A stretch of 64,000 bases of DNA from Pyrinomonadaceae bacterium MAG19_C2-C3 (GTDB lineage Bacteria; Acidobacteriota; Blastocatellia; Pyrinomonadales; Pyrinomonadaceae), in assembly GCA_024330265.1 (NCBI GenBank), contig JANDLT010000022.1:1-64000 (forward strand), read 5' to 3'. Each line of letters starts with the position of its first letter. Position 1 is the first letter of the stretch. Position numbers and translations under genes: made by a program. Of the stretch, positions 45,503-53,217 are shown piece after piece. A model generated the notes under the pieces. That model saw nothing but the letters and a program-made list of their open reading frames with translations, made no database searches and was not told the DNA's origin.

Positions 45503-45905
45503 TGAAGCTGAATCCTTCGTTGGCACTTGCCGCATCGTCATCGTCAAGAACAAATTCGCCGCGCAGTAACTTGATGCCTTCGTCAACATTGAGAACCGTG
45601 TCAACGCCGCCGAGTTCAAGTCCGAGTTCGACGAGTGTGATGGCGACGGCGGGCTGCATTCCGACGACGACGGTGCGCGCGTCCATAATGCGCGCCATCG
45701 CCGCGATGTCGGAAAGCATTCGCCCGATGAAGGAATCAACCATCTCCAAAAGCGAAATATCAATCAGCACGCCGCGCGCTCCCGTGCGCTCAAGCTCATT
45801 AAGAATGCTGTCTTGAAGTTGAAGCACGGTGGCATCGTCCATATCAACCTGAATAGGAACAACCAGCACGCGCCCGACTTTGAGAATAGGAATTTTGATT
45901 GCCAT
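45477..45905 (-). CDS. rsbS: Stressosome scaffold protein RsbS
   Basis: A STAS-domain protein that forms the stressosome core with RsbR. The 142-residue protein reads MAIKIPILKVGRVLVVPIQV, then ARGVLIDISLLEMVDSFIGRML (with the phosphorylatable Ser), MQPAVAITLVELGLELGGVDTVLN. Bacillus RsbS has the same DxxxLxxxDSFxxR form. The C-terminal 30 residues are acidic and not conserved. A repeat arm lies directly upstream of the ATG, without a Shine-Dalgarno sequence. Confidence 0.88.
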   Translation of the reverse strand: MAIKIPILKVGRVLVVPIQVDMDDATVLQLQDSILNELERTGARGVLIDISLLEMVDSFIGRMLSDIAAMARIMDARTVVVGMQPAVAITLVELGLELGGVDTVLNVDEGIKLLRGEFVLDDDDAASANEGFSFSGESFHRS

Positions 45906-45919
45906 TTTGTTGAGTAATG

Positions 45920-46192
45920 AGTGATGAGTGATGAATAAGCAAGCAAGGAGATTTATATTAGACCTCTTGCAAAAGTCCCGTAGGGACTAACTGATAATAG
46001 CCCAGCGATTTATCGCTGGGAACGATGTCGGAAATTTCCCCAGTCCCATAGAGACGACTGACCGGATTTTCAATTGTCCCTACGGGACAAGGCATGGTTG
46101 TTCACCCTGTACCCAGCGATGAATCGCTGGGCTAAAATCAAACGTCCCTGACGGGACGACTTTCGCAAGAGGTCTATTCATCCCTCATCCCT
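45920..46192. repeat. Heptad hairpin arms flanking the MITE between rsbR and rsbS
   Basis: A GATGAGT-type arm (45920-45936) and its complement (46176-46192, 15 of 17 positions paired) lie on either side of the 216-bp MITE-like element. The right arm runs into rsbR and forms its TGA stop. Confidence 0.75.
45960..46175. mobile_element. 216-bp MITE-like element between rsbR and rsbS
   Basis: Terminal inverted repeats AGACCTCTTGC-(A/G)-AAAGTC (45960-45977 and 46158-46175) differ at one base. Inside are AGCCCAGCGATTTATCGCTGGG, TCCCTACGGGA and GTCCCTGACGGGAC palindromes. No transposase ORF is present. ATT occurs on both sides and could be a target duplication, but this is weak. It sits in the loop of a heptad hairpin. 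Confidence 0.75.
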
Positions 46193-47186
46193 TAGTCCGT
46201 TGGATGTTGTCGTCAACGACGCTTGTGCCGTGCGCGGCGAGGCGTGAGGCGGCGAGTTTGATTGATTCGTTACCGGCTGTTCTTATGTTCTCGGTCATCG
46301 CGGCGAGTGATTTTGCCGAGACGACGACGCGCCCGCTCATTTCAAGGGCGAGTTTGATGCCGTCCGCCATTTGCGCGCGGGTCGTTATCTGCGTCAGGTC
46401 TATGCCGAGTTGCACCATCGTCTGGGCAATCGCGGGCGACACTCCGGTCAGCACGCACCGCGCACCCATGAGGCGCGCGGCAGTCACGGTTTTAATTAAG
46501 TGATTGGCGACAAGCGTGTCCATCGTGCGGACGCCGGTGATGTCGAGAATCGCAATCGTCGAACCCGTTTCAACGATTTTATGAAGCAAGGCTTCCATCA
46601 TCACCTGAGCGCGACGAGAATCGAGTGTGCCGATAATCGGCAGCGACAAGATTTTGTCCCAAACTTTAATCACCGGCGTCGAAAGCTCCATCATGTCGGC
46701 TCGTTGTTGATGAATAATTTGCTCACGCGAATTGATAAAGTTTTCAATCATCACCAACCCCATTTTATCGAGTAGGCGCGTGAAATAGGTCATCTCGCTC
46801 ACAAGCAATTCGATGTTGCCTTCCATATCTTGAATGAGCAAGGGAAACACCGCATCGCGCAACGACAAAATATAACTCGCGTTCTCCGTCGCGGCGTAAC
46901 CCTTAACGGCGCGTTCGCGTGAAAGCTCGTTGAGCAACGTGCGTAAGTCATCAAACGCCGCATCGCTGAAATCGCGCCCGCCGGATTCACGAATCGCTTT
47001 CGCCAGCATTTCGACGAGTTGACGCGATTGGGTTTGCAGTTCCTTTTTGGAAATAAGCTCATCACGAAACTCGCCGGAGTCGAGTCGCGCCTTAATCCAA
47101 TCGTCAAGCAGTTCATCCGTGCGATTGTTTAGAACGTCAACGACGCGAACGGGACGCGCCTGTGTCGAAGTCATCTGTTCAGACAT
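46185..47186 (-). CDS. rsbR: Stressosome sensor RsbR
   Basis: The 333-residue protein has an N-terminal helical sensor part (about 15-190, the RsbR N-terminal globin-like region, not clearly haem-binding). A C-terminal STAS domain follows (about 200-310: STIAILDITGVRTMDTLVANHLIKT, GARCVLTGVSPAIAQTMVQLGID). The Thr positions are those phosphorylated by RsbT in Bacillus. It is the first gene of the module, followed by the MITE and rsbS. ATG 47186 (MSEQMTSTQARP) is preferred. The stop is formed by a repeat arm (TKG-stop). Confidence 0.85.
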   Translation of the reverse strand: MSEQMTSTQARPVRVVDVLNNRTDELLDDWIKARLDSGEFRDELISKKELQTQSRQLVEMLAKAIRESGGRDFSDAAFDDLRTLLNELSRERAVKGYAATENASYILSLRDAVFPLLIQDMEGNIELLVSEMTYFTRLLDKMGLVMIENFINSREQIIHQQRADMMELSTPVIKVWDKILSLPIIGTLDSRRAQVMMEALLHKIVETGSTIAILDITGVRTMDTLVANHLIKTVTAARLMGARCVLTGVSPAIAQTMVQLGIDLTQITTRAQMADGIKLALEMSGRVVVSAKSLAAMTENIRTAGNESIKLAASRLAAHGTSVVDDNIQRTKG

Positions 47187-47377
47187 GATAGTTCTCTTGG
47201 TTTTCACGCTTTAGGACGACGCACAGGAACACATCATCCAAGCTTTGAACTGGCGTTAATTATGGTTGCGGGATTAGCGAATTTCGCTCAATGTTGCCGG
47301 GTATCAACACCCGCGCGATACAGGTTGGAACTAGGCGAACATCGTATCTATCCGCACGGGGAAAAGCAAATCTGAAA

Positions 47378-47525
47378 GGCAGGAGCCAGAAGTCAGGAGT
47401 CAGAAGCCAGAAGAAGAAAAGAATTGATTCATTGCTTTATCGGTTCATTGAATCGATGACTGAATGAACCGGTGAAGCAATCCCGTATTATTCTGGCTAC
47501 TGACTCCTGACTTCTGACTCCTGCT
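47378..47525. repeat. Nested heptad inverted repeat between herA-like gene and rsbR
   Basis: Outer arms (47378-47413 and 47490-47525) are AGGAGTC/AGAAGCC units with two mismatches. Inner arms (about 47431-47449 and 47464-47483) are ATTGCTT...GGTTCATT and complement. The element is a potential cruciform of about 148 bp. The rest of the gap (47187-47377) shows no gene and is probably the rsbR promoter region. Confidence 0.85.
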
Positions 47526-49235
47526 TTACAAAGGTATTCCGCCGATTTTCTCCACCTTCTTCAATCGCATGGGAGCGACGAGGACGGATTCGTCCTGTTC
47601 ACGATGGCGGCGCGCGTCGCCCGCGTGCCACTTCGCCCATTCCGCCGGAGCGTCGAAGGTTTCGCCGCCGTGTTTCGTCAGACGCGAACGTATGCGGCAT
47701 AAGACGGGCGTATTGACGCCCGTGCCGCTTAAAATCGCTTGTCCTTTCGTTAAGGCGGGAAGTTCCGCGAGTAGTTGACGCCCCGCGCCTTCGACCGAGC
47801 GCGCGATGGTGTCCTGATCAATCGGGTTGACGATTCGCATGATGATTTGCGTCATGCACTGCGAAAGAACGTCTTGGTCGAGTTTGCCGGGACGCTGTGT
47901 GATGAGTCCTATGCCGACGCCGAATTTCCTGCCTTCGCTCAAGATTTGTTTCAAGACGTTGGTCGAAACAACGGTCTGTCCGGCGGGTGCGAAGCGGTGA
48001 GATTCTTCGAGTAAGGTGAAAACCGGATACGGCAAAAAGTGTTCGCCAAACGTTACTTCTTCACTGACCGTCATCATGCGGGCTTTGTTGACGCGACGAA
48101 GCAGCGTGGCGACGACGACCTGTTGTTCGCTCTGTTCGATGTCCGAGAGTTGAAGCACGGTACAGCATCCGGGACGGAACATGTCGCGCAAAGGGATGTC
48201 TTCGCTGTCGGAGAAAATCGTGTCCGTGCGGTCGAAGCGATGGTCGAGCCGCCACAATAAACCTTCGATGGATGAGACGTTCCCCGATGAATCGCCGCGC
48301 CCGTCGTCCTTGCCATACTTTTCTTCTTGGACGGCATCGCGCAAATCGTGATACGCCCATTGCCCTTCGCGTTTCGTGTTTTTGATTTTGCGAAAAGCCT
48401 GCGATAGGAAGTGAAGCATCTTGTCGCTTGTGCCTTCCGGCAAAAGATATTTCACGTCGGATTCGGTCAGGGATGAGAAGCGAATCTTGATGCGGTCGTG
48501 GGTGAAGATTTTGACTTCGGGGCAATAACCGTCGGCGTGAGAAAATTGCTTGTCCGATTCGATGGCGCGCAACGTGTGATATTCGGCGTGCGGGTCAACG
48601 ATGAGGACGGCGGCGCGGTTGTGCGGCATCATCAATTCCTCGACGAGAACGCCCGCCGTGTACGATTTGCCCGCGCCCGTCGAAGCCAAAATCGCAAGGT
48701 GCGTCGAGACGACATCCTTGATTGAAAGCACGAGCGGGACTTCTCCGGCGGCGCGAGTTAAAAGTGAACCGACGTGCGCCGAACCATGTTCGCCCGTCGT
48801 ATGCGCGGAGAGAACGCCCGCCAATGTTTCACTTGAAGCCAGACGCACGGACGCGCCCGCTTCCGGCGGAATGCGTGGGTTCACGAAGTCGTTCATCCGG
48901 TCGTCGAAAAACCCTATGGTTTCAACCGTGATTTCGTAAAGCTCGCACGCTTCATCGTCGAGTCCGATGAGGGCTGAAACGATTGACGGCGGTGTGTTCG
49001 GGTCGGCAAGAAAAGCATCGGGGAGATTACGAATCAAACGGCGCGTGGTAATCGTGCCTAAGATGCGGCGTTCGTGGTCGCCATCTTGCGCGAGGTAATA
49101 AACGAATTCACCGATGCGCGCACGCGCGTTGTCGGTGGTGATGAAGATGTATTCATGCGGACGCTCGCCGGGACCTTTGACCGTTCCGGTGAGCATATCG
49201 GTTGAAGGGTCTTGAGTCATACCTGTGTGATTCAA
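47526..49235 (-). CDS. HerA-family (DUF87) hexameric ATPase
   Basis: The 569-residue protein has Walker A ILASTGAGKSYTAGVLVEEL near residue 186, Walker B AAVLIVDPHAEYH near 210, FVLLEESHRFAPAG-like (TLLEESHRFAPAGQ) near 424 and GIGLITQRPGKLDQDVLSQC near 448. HerA works with the nuclease NurA in DNA-end resection, but also in phage defence. No nurA is adjacent. The start overlaps the DegT gene stop by four bases (ATGA), so the two are coupled, an unusual partnership. Confidence 0.85.
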   Translation of the reverse strand: MNHTGMTQDPSTDMLTGTVKGPGERPHEYIFITTDNARARIGEFVYYLAQDGDHERRILGTITTRRLIRNLPDAFLADPNTPPSIVSALIGLDDEACELYEITVETIGFFDDRMNDFVNPRIPPEAGASVRLASSETLAGVLSAHTTGEHGSAHVGSLLTRAAGEVPLVLSIKDVVSTHLAILASTGAGKSYTAGVLVEELMMPHNRAAVLIVDPHAEYHTLRAIESDKQFSHADGYCPEVKIFTHDRIKIRFSSLTESDVKYLLPEGTSDKMLHFLSQAFRKIKNTKREGQWAYHDLRDAVQEEKYGKDDGRGDSSGNVSSIEGLLWRLDHRFDRTDTIFSDSEDIPLRDMFRPGCCTVLQLSDIEQSEQQVVVATLLRRVNKARMMTVSEEVTFGEHFLPYPVFTLLEESHRFAPAGQTVVSTNVLKQILSEGRKFGVGIGLITQRPGKLDQDVLSQCMTQIIMRIVNPIDQDTIARSVEGAGRQLLAELPALTKGQAILSGTGVNTPVLCRIRSRLTKHGGETFDAPAEWAKWHAGDARRHREQDESVLVAPMRLKKVEKIGGIPL

Positions 49236-50392
49236 TCGAAGAAGCGGCGAATGGTTTCGACGACGTAAGCTTGTTGGTCGTATGTCATTTCAGAGTAAAT
49301 CGGAAGGGCAAGGGTTTCGCGTGCCGCCTGTTCACTGTGCGGAAAGTCGCCCGCTTTGTAGCCGAGAAACGCGAAGCATTCTTGCAGGTGAAGCGGGACG
49401 GGATAGTAAATCGCCGTGCCGATGTTTGAAGCGCGGAGGTGTTCGACGAGTGCATCGCGCTCTTTCTCATCAACGCGGATGACGAATTGGTTGAAGATGT
49501 GGCGGACGTTTCCGCGTATGTGCGGCAAGCTTACGCGGTCGGGTAAATCGGCTTCGGCAAAAAGTTCAAAGTAGCGCGCGGCGTTGCGTGCGCGCAGGTC
49601 AGACCACGAATCGAGGTGCGGAAGTTTGACGCGCAGGATGGCGGCTTGTATGCCGTCGAGACGCGAGTTGATGCCGATGAATTTATGATGATAGCGCGAC
49701 GTTTCGCCGTGAACGCGAAGCACGCGAAGGCGTTCGGCTAAACGGTCGTCGTTTGTGACCATCATCCCGCCGTCGCCGCACGCCCCCAAGTTTTTCGCCG
49801 GATAAAAACTGAAACATCCGACGGCGGACATCGAACCGGCGCGGCGTCCGGCGTCTTCCGCGCCAATGGCTTGCGCGGCGTCTTCGACAATCGGAATTTT
49901 GTAGTGCGACGTGTACAACAGCAATTCGTCCATCTCAGCGCACTGACCGTATAAATGCACGGGCATTATCGCCTTCGTGCGTGGCGTAATCTCATATTGG
50001 ATTAGGTCGGCGTCAATGTTAAAGGTGTTCCACTCAATGTCCACGAAGACGGGGCGTGCGCCGAGTCGCGTAATCGCGCTTGCCGTCGCAAAGAACGTGT
50101 ACGGCGTAGTGATAACCTCATCACCTTCTTTGATGTCCAAAGCCATCAGCGCGAGCAGCAGAGCGTCCGAACCGGAAGCGCACGCGACGGCGTGTTTGCA
50201 ATGTGAATAAGCGGCGATTTCGGTTTCGAGTTGCGCGGCTTCGCCTCCCAAGATGAAGGCGTTTGAATCCATGACACGCGAAATCGCGGCGTCGAGTTCA
50301 GGGCGAAGCGGGGCGTGTTGCGCGGTGATGTCGAGTAAGGGAACGTTTGCGATACGCGCCGTTGATGATGATGAAGCGGATGCAGTGGTCAT
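49232..50392 (-). CDS. DegT/DnrJ/EryC1/StrS aminotransferase
   Basis: PLP-dependent sugar aminotransferase, probably acting on a nucleotide-linked keto-sugar. The 386-residue protein has GGEAAQLETEIAAYSHCKHAVACASGSDAL near residue 50, VEDAAQAIGAEDAGRRAG near 190, the internal-aldimine Lys in FSFYPAKNLGACGDGGMMVT near 214 and GINSRLDGIQAAIL near 252. It belongs to the surface-polysaccharide gene set. Its 3' end overlaps the HerA-type gene. Confidence 0.9.
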   Translation of the reverse strand: MTTASASSSSTARIANVPLLDITAQHAPLRPELDAAISRVMDSNAFILGGEAAQLETEIAAYSHCKHAVACASGSDALLLALMALDIKEGDEVITTPYTFFATASAITRLGARPVFVDIEWNTFNIDADLIQYEITPRTKAIMPVHLYGQCAEMDELLLYTSHYKIPIVEDAAQAIGAEDAGRRAGSMSAVGCFSFYPAKNLGACGDGGMMVTNDDRLAERLRVLRVHGETSRYHHKFIGINSRLDGIQAAILRVKLPHLDSWSDLRARNAARYFELFAEADLPDRVSLPHIRGNVRHIFNQFVIRVDEKERDALVEHLRASNIGTAIYYPVPLHLQECFAFLGYKAGDFPHSEQAARETLALPIYSEMTYDQQAYVVETIRRFFD

Positions 50393-50439
50393 TGAAACTT
50401 CGATTTTGAGGTGCGGGTTTGAGACGAAAGAGTTAGTTC

Positions 50440-50541
50440 AACTCTGCGTTTTTGCTCTGCTTTCCTCTCGCGGCTCTGCGGTTTGTAAATCGTCGAATGA
50501 TTTAACCGCAGAGACGCGAGAGAATGCAGAGAGAAAAAGAG
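50440..50541. repeat. CGCAGAG-type inverted repeat between wzc-like and degT-like genes
   Basis: CTCTGCG/CTCTCGCGG units (50440-50484) face AACCGCAGAGACGCGAGAG (50504-50522 and on to about 50541). The core 19 bp pair with one mismatch. It is related to the 16361 element. Confidence 0.75.
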
Positions 50542-50542
50542 T

Positions 50543-52948
50543 TTAGACGCGGGCTTTCTCTTTGGCGTCCTGTTGTTCGTCGTTCGCAGTGTTGTCGTAA
50601 TAGTTCGCGTAGTAACCGGCGTAGTAATTGTAATCCGACGATTCGAGTTTGACGTTATTAAGCACGATGCCGTAGATGTGCGCTCCAACGTCTAGGAGTT
50701 GTTGACGGGCGCGGCGGACGATGGAGCGTGAACTTCTGCCGCCATGAACGACGAGCATCACGCCGTCGGTTAAGGTCGAGAGAATCGCGGCATCAGTGAA
50801 TGAAATCGTCGGTGGCGAATCAATGATGATGTGCGTGAAGCGCGTTTGAAGTGTGTGAATTAGGCGACGCATTTCATCCGAACCTAAAAGCTCCGCCGGA
50901 TTGGGCGGCACGGGTCCCGAAGACATCACTTTTAGATTCGGCAATCGCTCATAAGAGTGCATCACGTCGTCGAGCGTGTTTTCTCCGGCAAGATAATTCG
51001 TCAGCCCGCGCGAATTGGGCAGACCGAAATGGGCGTGGATGCGCGGGCGACGAAGGTCGCAATCGAGAATCAAAACTTCGACTCCGGTTTGCGCCAGCAT
51101 CATCGCGGTGTTGACGGCGGTGGTCGTTTTACCTTCCGACGGCTGGCTTGATGTGACCAGTACGCTGCGCGGCGGTTGTCCGGCGGATGAAAGCAGAAGC
51201 GACGTGCGAAGGTGACGGTAAGCTTCCGCGACGGGCGAACGCACGTCTTCGATGAGCGTCAGTGCGTTGGCATCGCGCGCCATAGTTGTGAGAGCGGTTG
51301 ATTTTCCGGCGCGGGCTTTAATGAGTTTATCAAGACGCGGGGCGGGGATGAGGGCGAGCGTCGGTAAGTTGATGTAACGCTCAACTTCTTCGATGGATTT
51401 AAGCGAATCGTCGAGCGAGTCGAGCAGGACGCTCAAGCCGACGCCCGCCATGAGTGAAAGCAGCAGGGCGATGGCGATGTTGCGTGTGCGTGCGGGTGCG
51501 ACGGGGGCGCGTGGAAGTCTGGCATCGGTGGCGACGGTGACGTTGTTGGAGCGTTCGCCGGAGGTGATGTCGAGTTCTTTCTGGCGTTTGGTCGCGGTGT
51601 TGTAAAGTTCCTTCGTCGTCTCTAAACGCTGGTTTAAGTCGCTTAGTAGAATCTCTGCTTGGCTGCGCGTGTTCGCCGTGCCGCGCTCGGCGGCGTAAGC
51701 TGAACGAAGCTTGCTTTCTTTGCTTGTCGCCGCTTCATATTTCAAACGTAAGCTGTTGACGACTTCATCGCTCAACTTTCTAAGGTCGCGCTTAGACTGG
51801 CTGATTTGCTCGTCAACTTTCTGGACTTCCGGGTATTCTTTCGTGTACTGAACGAGTAACGCAGAACGCTTTTCTTCTAGGTCGTTGACTTTCTGGCGCA
51901 CGCGCTGGACTTGCAAATTCTGTTGGACTTCAGGAATCGAGAAAGCATCGGTCGCGCGGCGCGCACTATCGTATGCGGCTTGCGCGTCCTTCATCTCCTT
52001 TTCGGCATCAAGGGCGTAGGTGCTTAAAGATTTAAGTCGCGTCGCAGTTAAATCTTGACCTTCGGCTGCGCCGAGTGGCAAGTCGTTGTTCTTGAGATAA
52101 GCGATGCGTTGTTCTTCGAGTTGGCGGGTCTGCAATTGTAAATCGGTGATTTGGCGTGCGAGCGAACCGGCTTGAGTTTGCGTCCCCGAAGTTTCGCGTT
52201 GCACGTCGTTGTTGATAAAGGTTTGGGCAATCGTCGTGACGACGGCTTGCGCGAGTTGCGGGTCGGTGTGGCGGAATTTCAGTTCGACGAGGTTGGTTTT
52301 CTCGGTCGGTTCGACGATGAGCGAACTGCCTAGTGCGTCTTCGTAAGGTTCGAGTTTGGCGAGTTGTTCGCTTGTCAGTGTGTCGCTCGCGGTGATGTTC
52401 GCCGTCGTGCTTTCGTCATCGGTCGCCACGGCGAGACCTTGCGGCGTGGTTTCGGTTTTCTTATCGCCACCAAAAGCGCGGCGCACGGTTGTTAGTAAAT
52501 TATCGCGCTCTCTGCCGCCGAGAAAATTGGAGTTGTTCGGCAAGTCGAGGGCGAGGGCGACTTGGCGCATCAGCTTCGGATTCTCAAGCAACTTGAGTTG
52601 CGTATTGCGATACTGCAAATCGTTTTGCGTGCCGAACACGAATTCTTTGCTTTGCAATAGAGGCTTCGTCTTCTGTTCTATTTGCAAGCCCAACTTCGCT
52701 TCGTAAATGTCCGGCAAACGATACATGTAAAGCGCGACGAGGGTGGTGACGATAAGCATGATGCTTAAAATCAGCCACTTGCGTTTCTGCACGATTTGCA
52801 AATAATCGCGCAGGTGAACCTGTTCGGCGAAGCTCGATGCGGACGTGGAAGAAGGCGCGGACACCGGAACGGTCAAGTCGCGCAACGGGCGGTCAATCAC
52901 GCCTGAACCGGACGGCACGGGCATCAAACGATTATCTTGGATAGCCAT
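50543..52948 (-). CDS. Wzc-like chain-length determinant with tyrosine autokinase
   Basis: The 801-residue protein has an N-terminal Wzz/chain-length domain with two membrane segments (about 60-78 and 480-500) and long coiled coils (about 250-440). A cytoplasmic BY-kinase follows with TSSQPSEGKTTTAVNTAMML (Walker A, near 596), LILDCDLRRPRIHAHF (Walker A', near 623) and IIIDSPPTISFTDAAIL (Walker B, near 700). The Tyr-rich C-terminus (DYNYYAGYYANYYDNT) is the autophosphorylation cluster. It controls polymer length and export. Repeats precede the ATG. Confidence 0.93.
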   Translation of the reverse strand: MAIQDNRLMPVPSGSGVIDRPLRDLTVPVSAPSSTSASSFAEQVHLRDYLQIVQKRKWLILSIMLIVTTLVALYMYRLPDIYEAKLGLQIEQKTKPLLQSKEFVFGTQNDLQYRNTQLKLLENPKLMRQVALALDLPNNSNFLGGRERDNLLTTVRRAFGGDKKTETTPQGLAVATDDESTTANITASDTLTSEQLAKLEPYEDALGSSLIVEPTEKTNLVELKFRHTDPQLAQAVVTTIAQTFINNDVQRETSGTQTQAGSLARQITDLQLQTRQLEEQRIAYLKNNDLPLGAAEGQDLTATRLKSLSTYALDAEKEMKDAQAAYDSARRATDAFSIPEVQQNLQVQRVRQKVNDLEEKRSALLVQYTKEYPEVQKVDEQISQSKRDLRKLSDEVVNSLRLKYEAATSKESKLRSAYAAERGTANTRSQAEILLSDLNQRLETTKELYNTATKRQKELDITSGERSNNVTVATDARLPRAPVAPARTRNIAIALLLSLMAGVGLSVLLDSLDDSLKSIEEVERYINLPTLALIPAPRLDKLIKARAGKSTALTTMARDANALTLIEDVRSPVAEAYRHLRTSLLLSSAGQPPRSVLVTSSQPSEGKTTTAVNTAMMLAQTGVEVLILDCDLRRPRIHAHFGLPNSRGLTNYLAGENTLDDVMHSYERLPNLKVMSSGPVPPNPAELLGSDEMRRLIHTLQTRFTHIIIDSPPTISFTDAAILSTLTDGVMLVVHGGRSSRSIVRRARQQLLDVGAHIYGIVLNNVKLESSDYNYYAGYYANYYDNTANDEQQDAKEKARV

Positions 52949-52950
52949 AA

Positions 52951-53217
52951 TGATTAAGTGATGAATGATGAGTAATGAGTGATGAGTTGAACGGGTGATT
53001 TAGTTGTCACACGTCAAACGCCGCTCTAACCTCATTCTTACGATAAATAATAACCCACTGCTTATTGATGGTTGAAACGCGAAAGCGCGAAGCCACGCGA
53101 TTGGTGCTTAGTGTTGTGGCGACATGATAGCAAAGAAAGTGATGAGTGATGAGTGATGAGTGATGAGCGAGAGAATTTGCTTTTACTCATCACTCATTAC
53201 TCATCACTCATCACTAC
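52951..53217. repeat. Heptad repeats (GATGAGT family) between rfbD and wzc-like gene
   Basis: Three blocks lie here: 52956-52986, 53138-53168 and the complementary block 53184-53217. The last two are inverted arms. The last block runs into rfbD and encodes VVMSDE and the TAA stop. The gap of 248 bp shows no gene. Confidence 0.8.

Noticed and set aside
45503..45763. Upstream part of the long rsbT frame
   Set aside because: It is an out-of-frame reading of rsbS. The GTG at 45502 gives the length of known RsbT and has a Shine-Dalgarno sequence.
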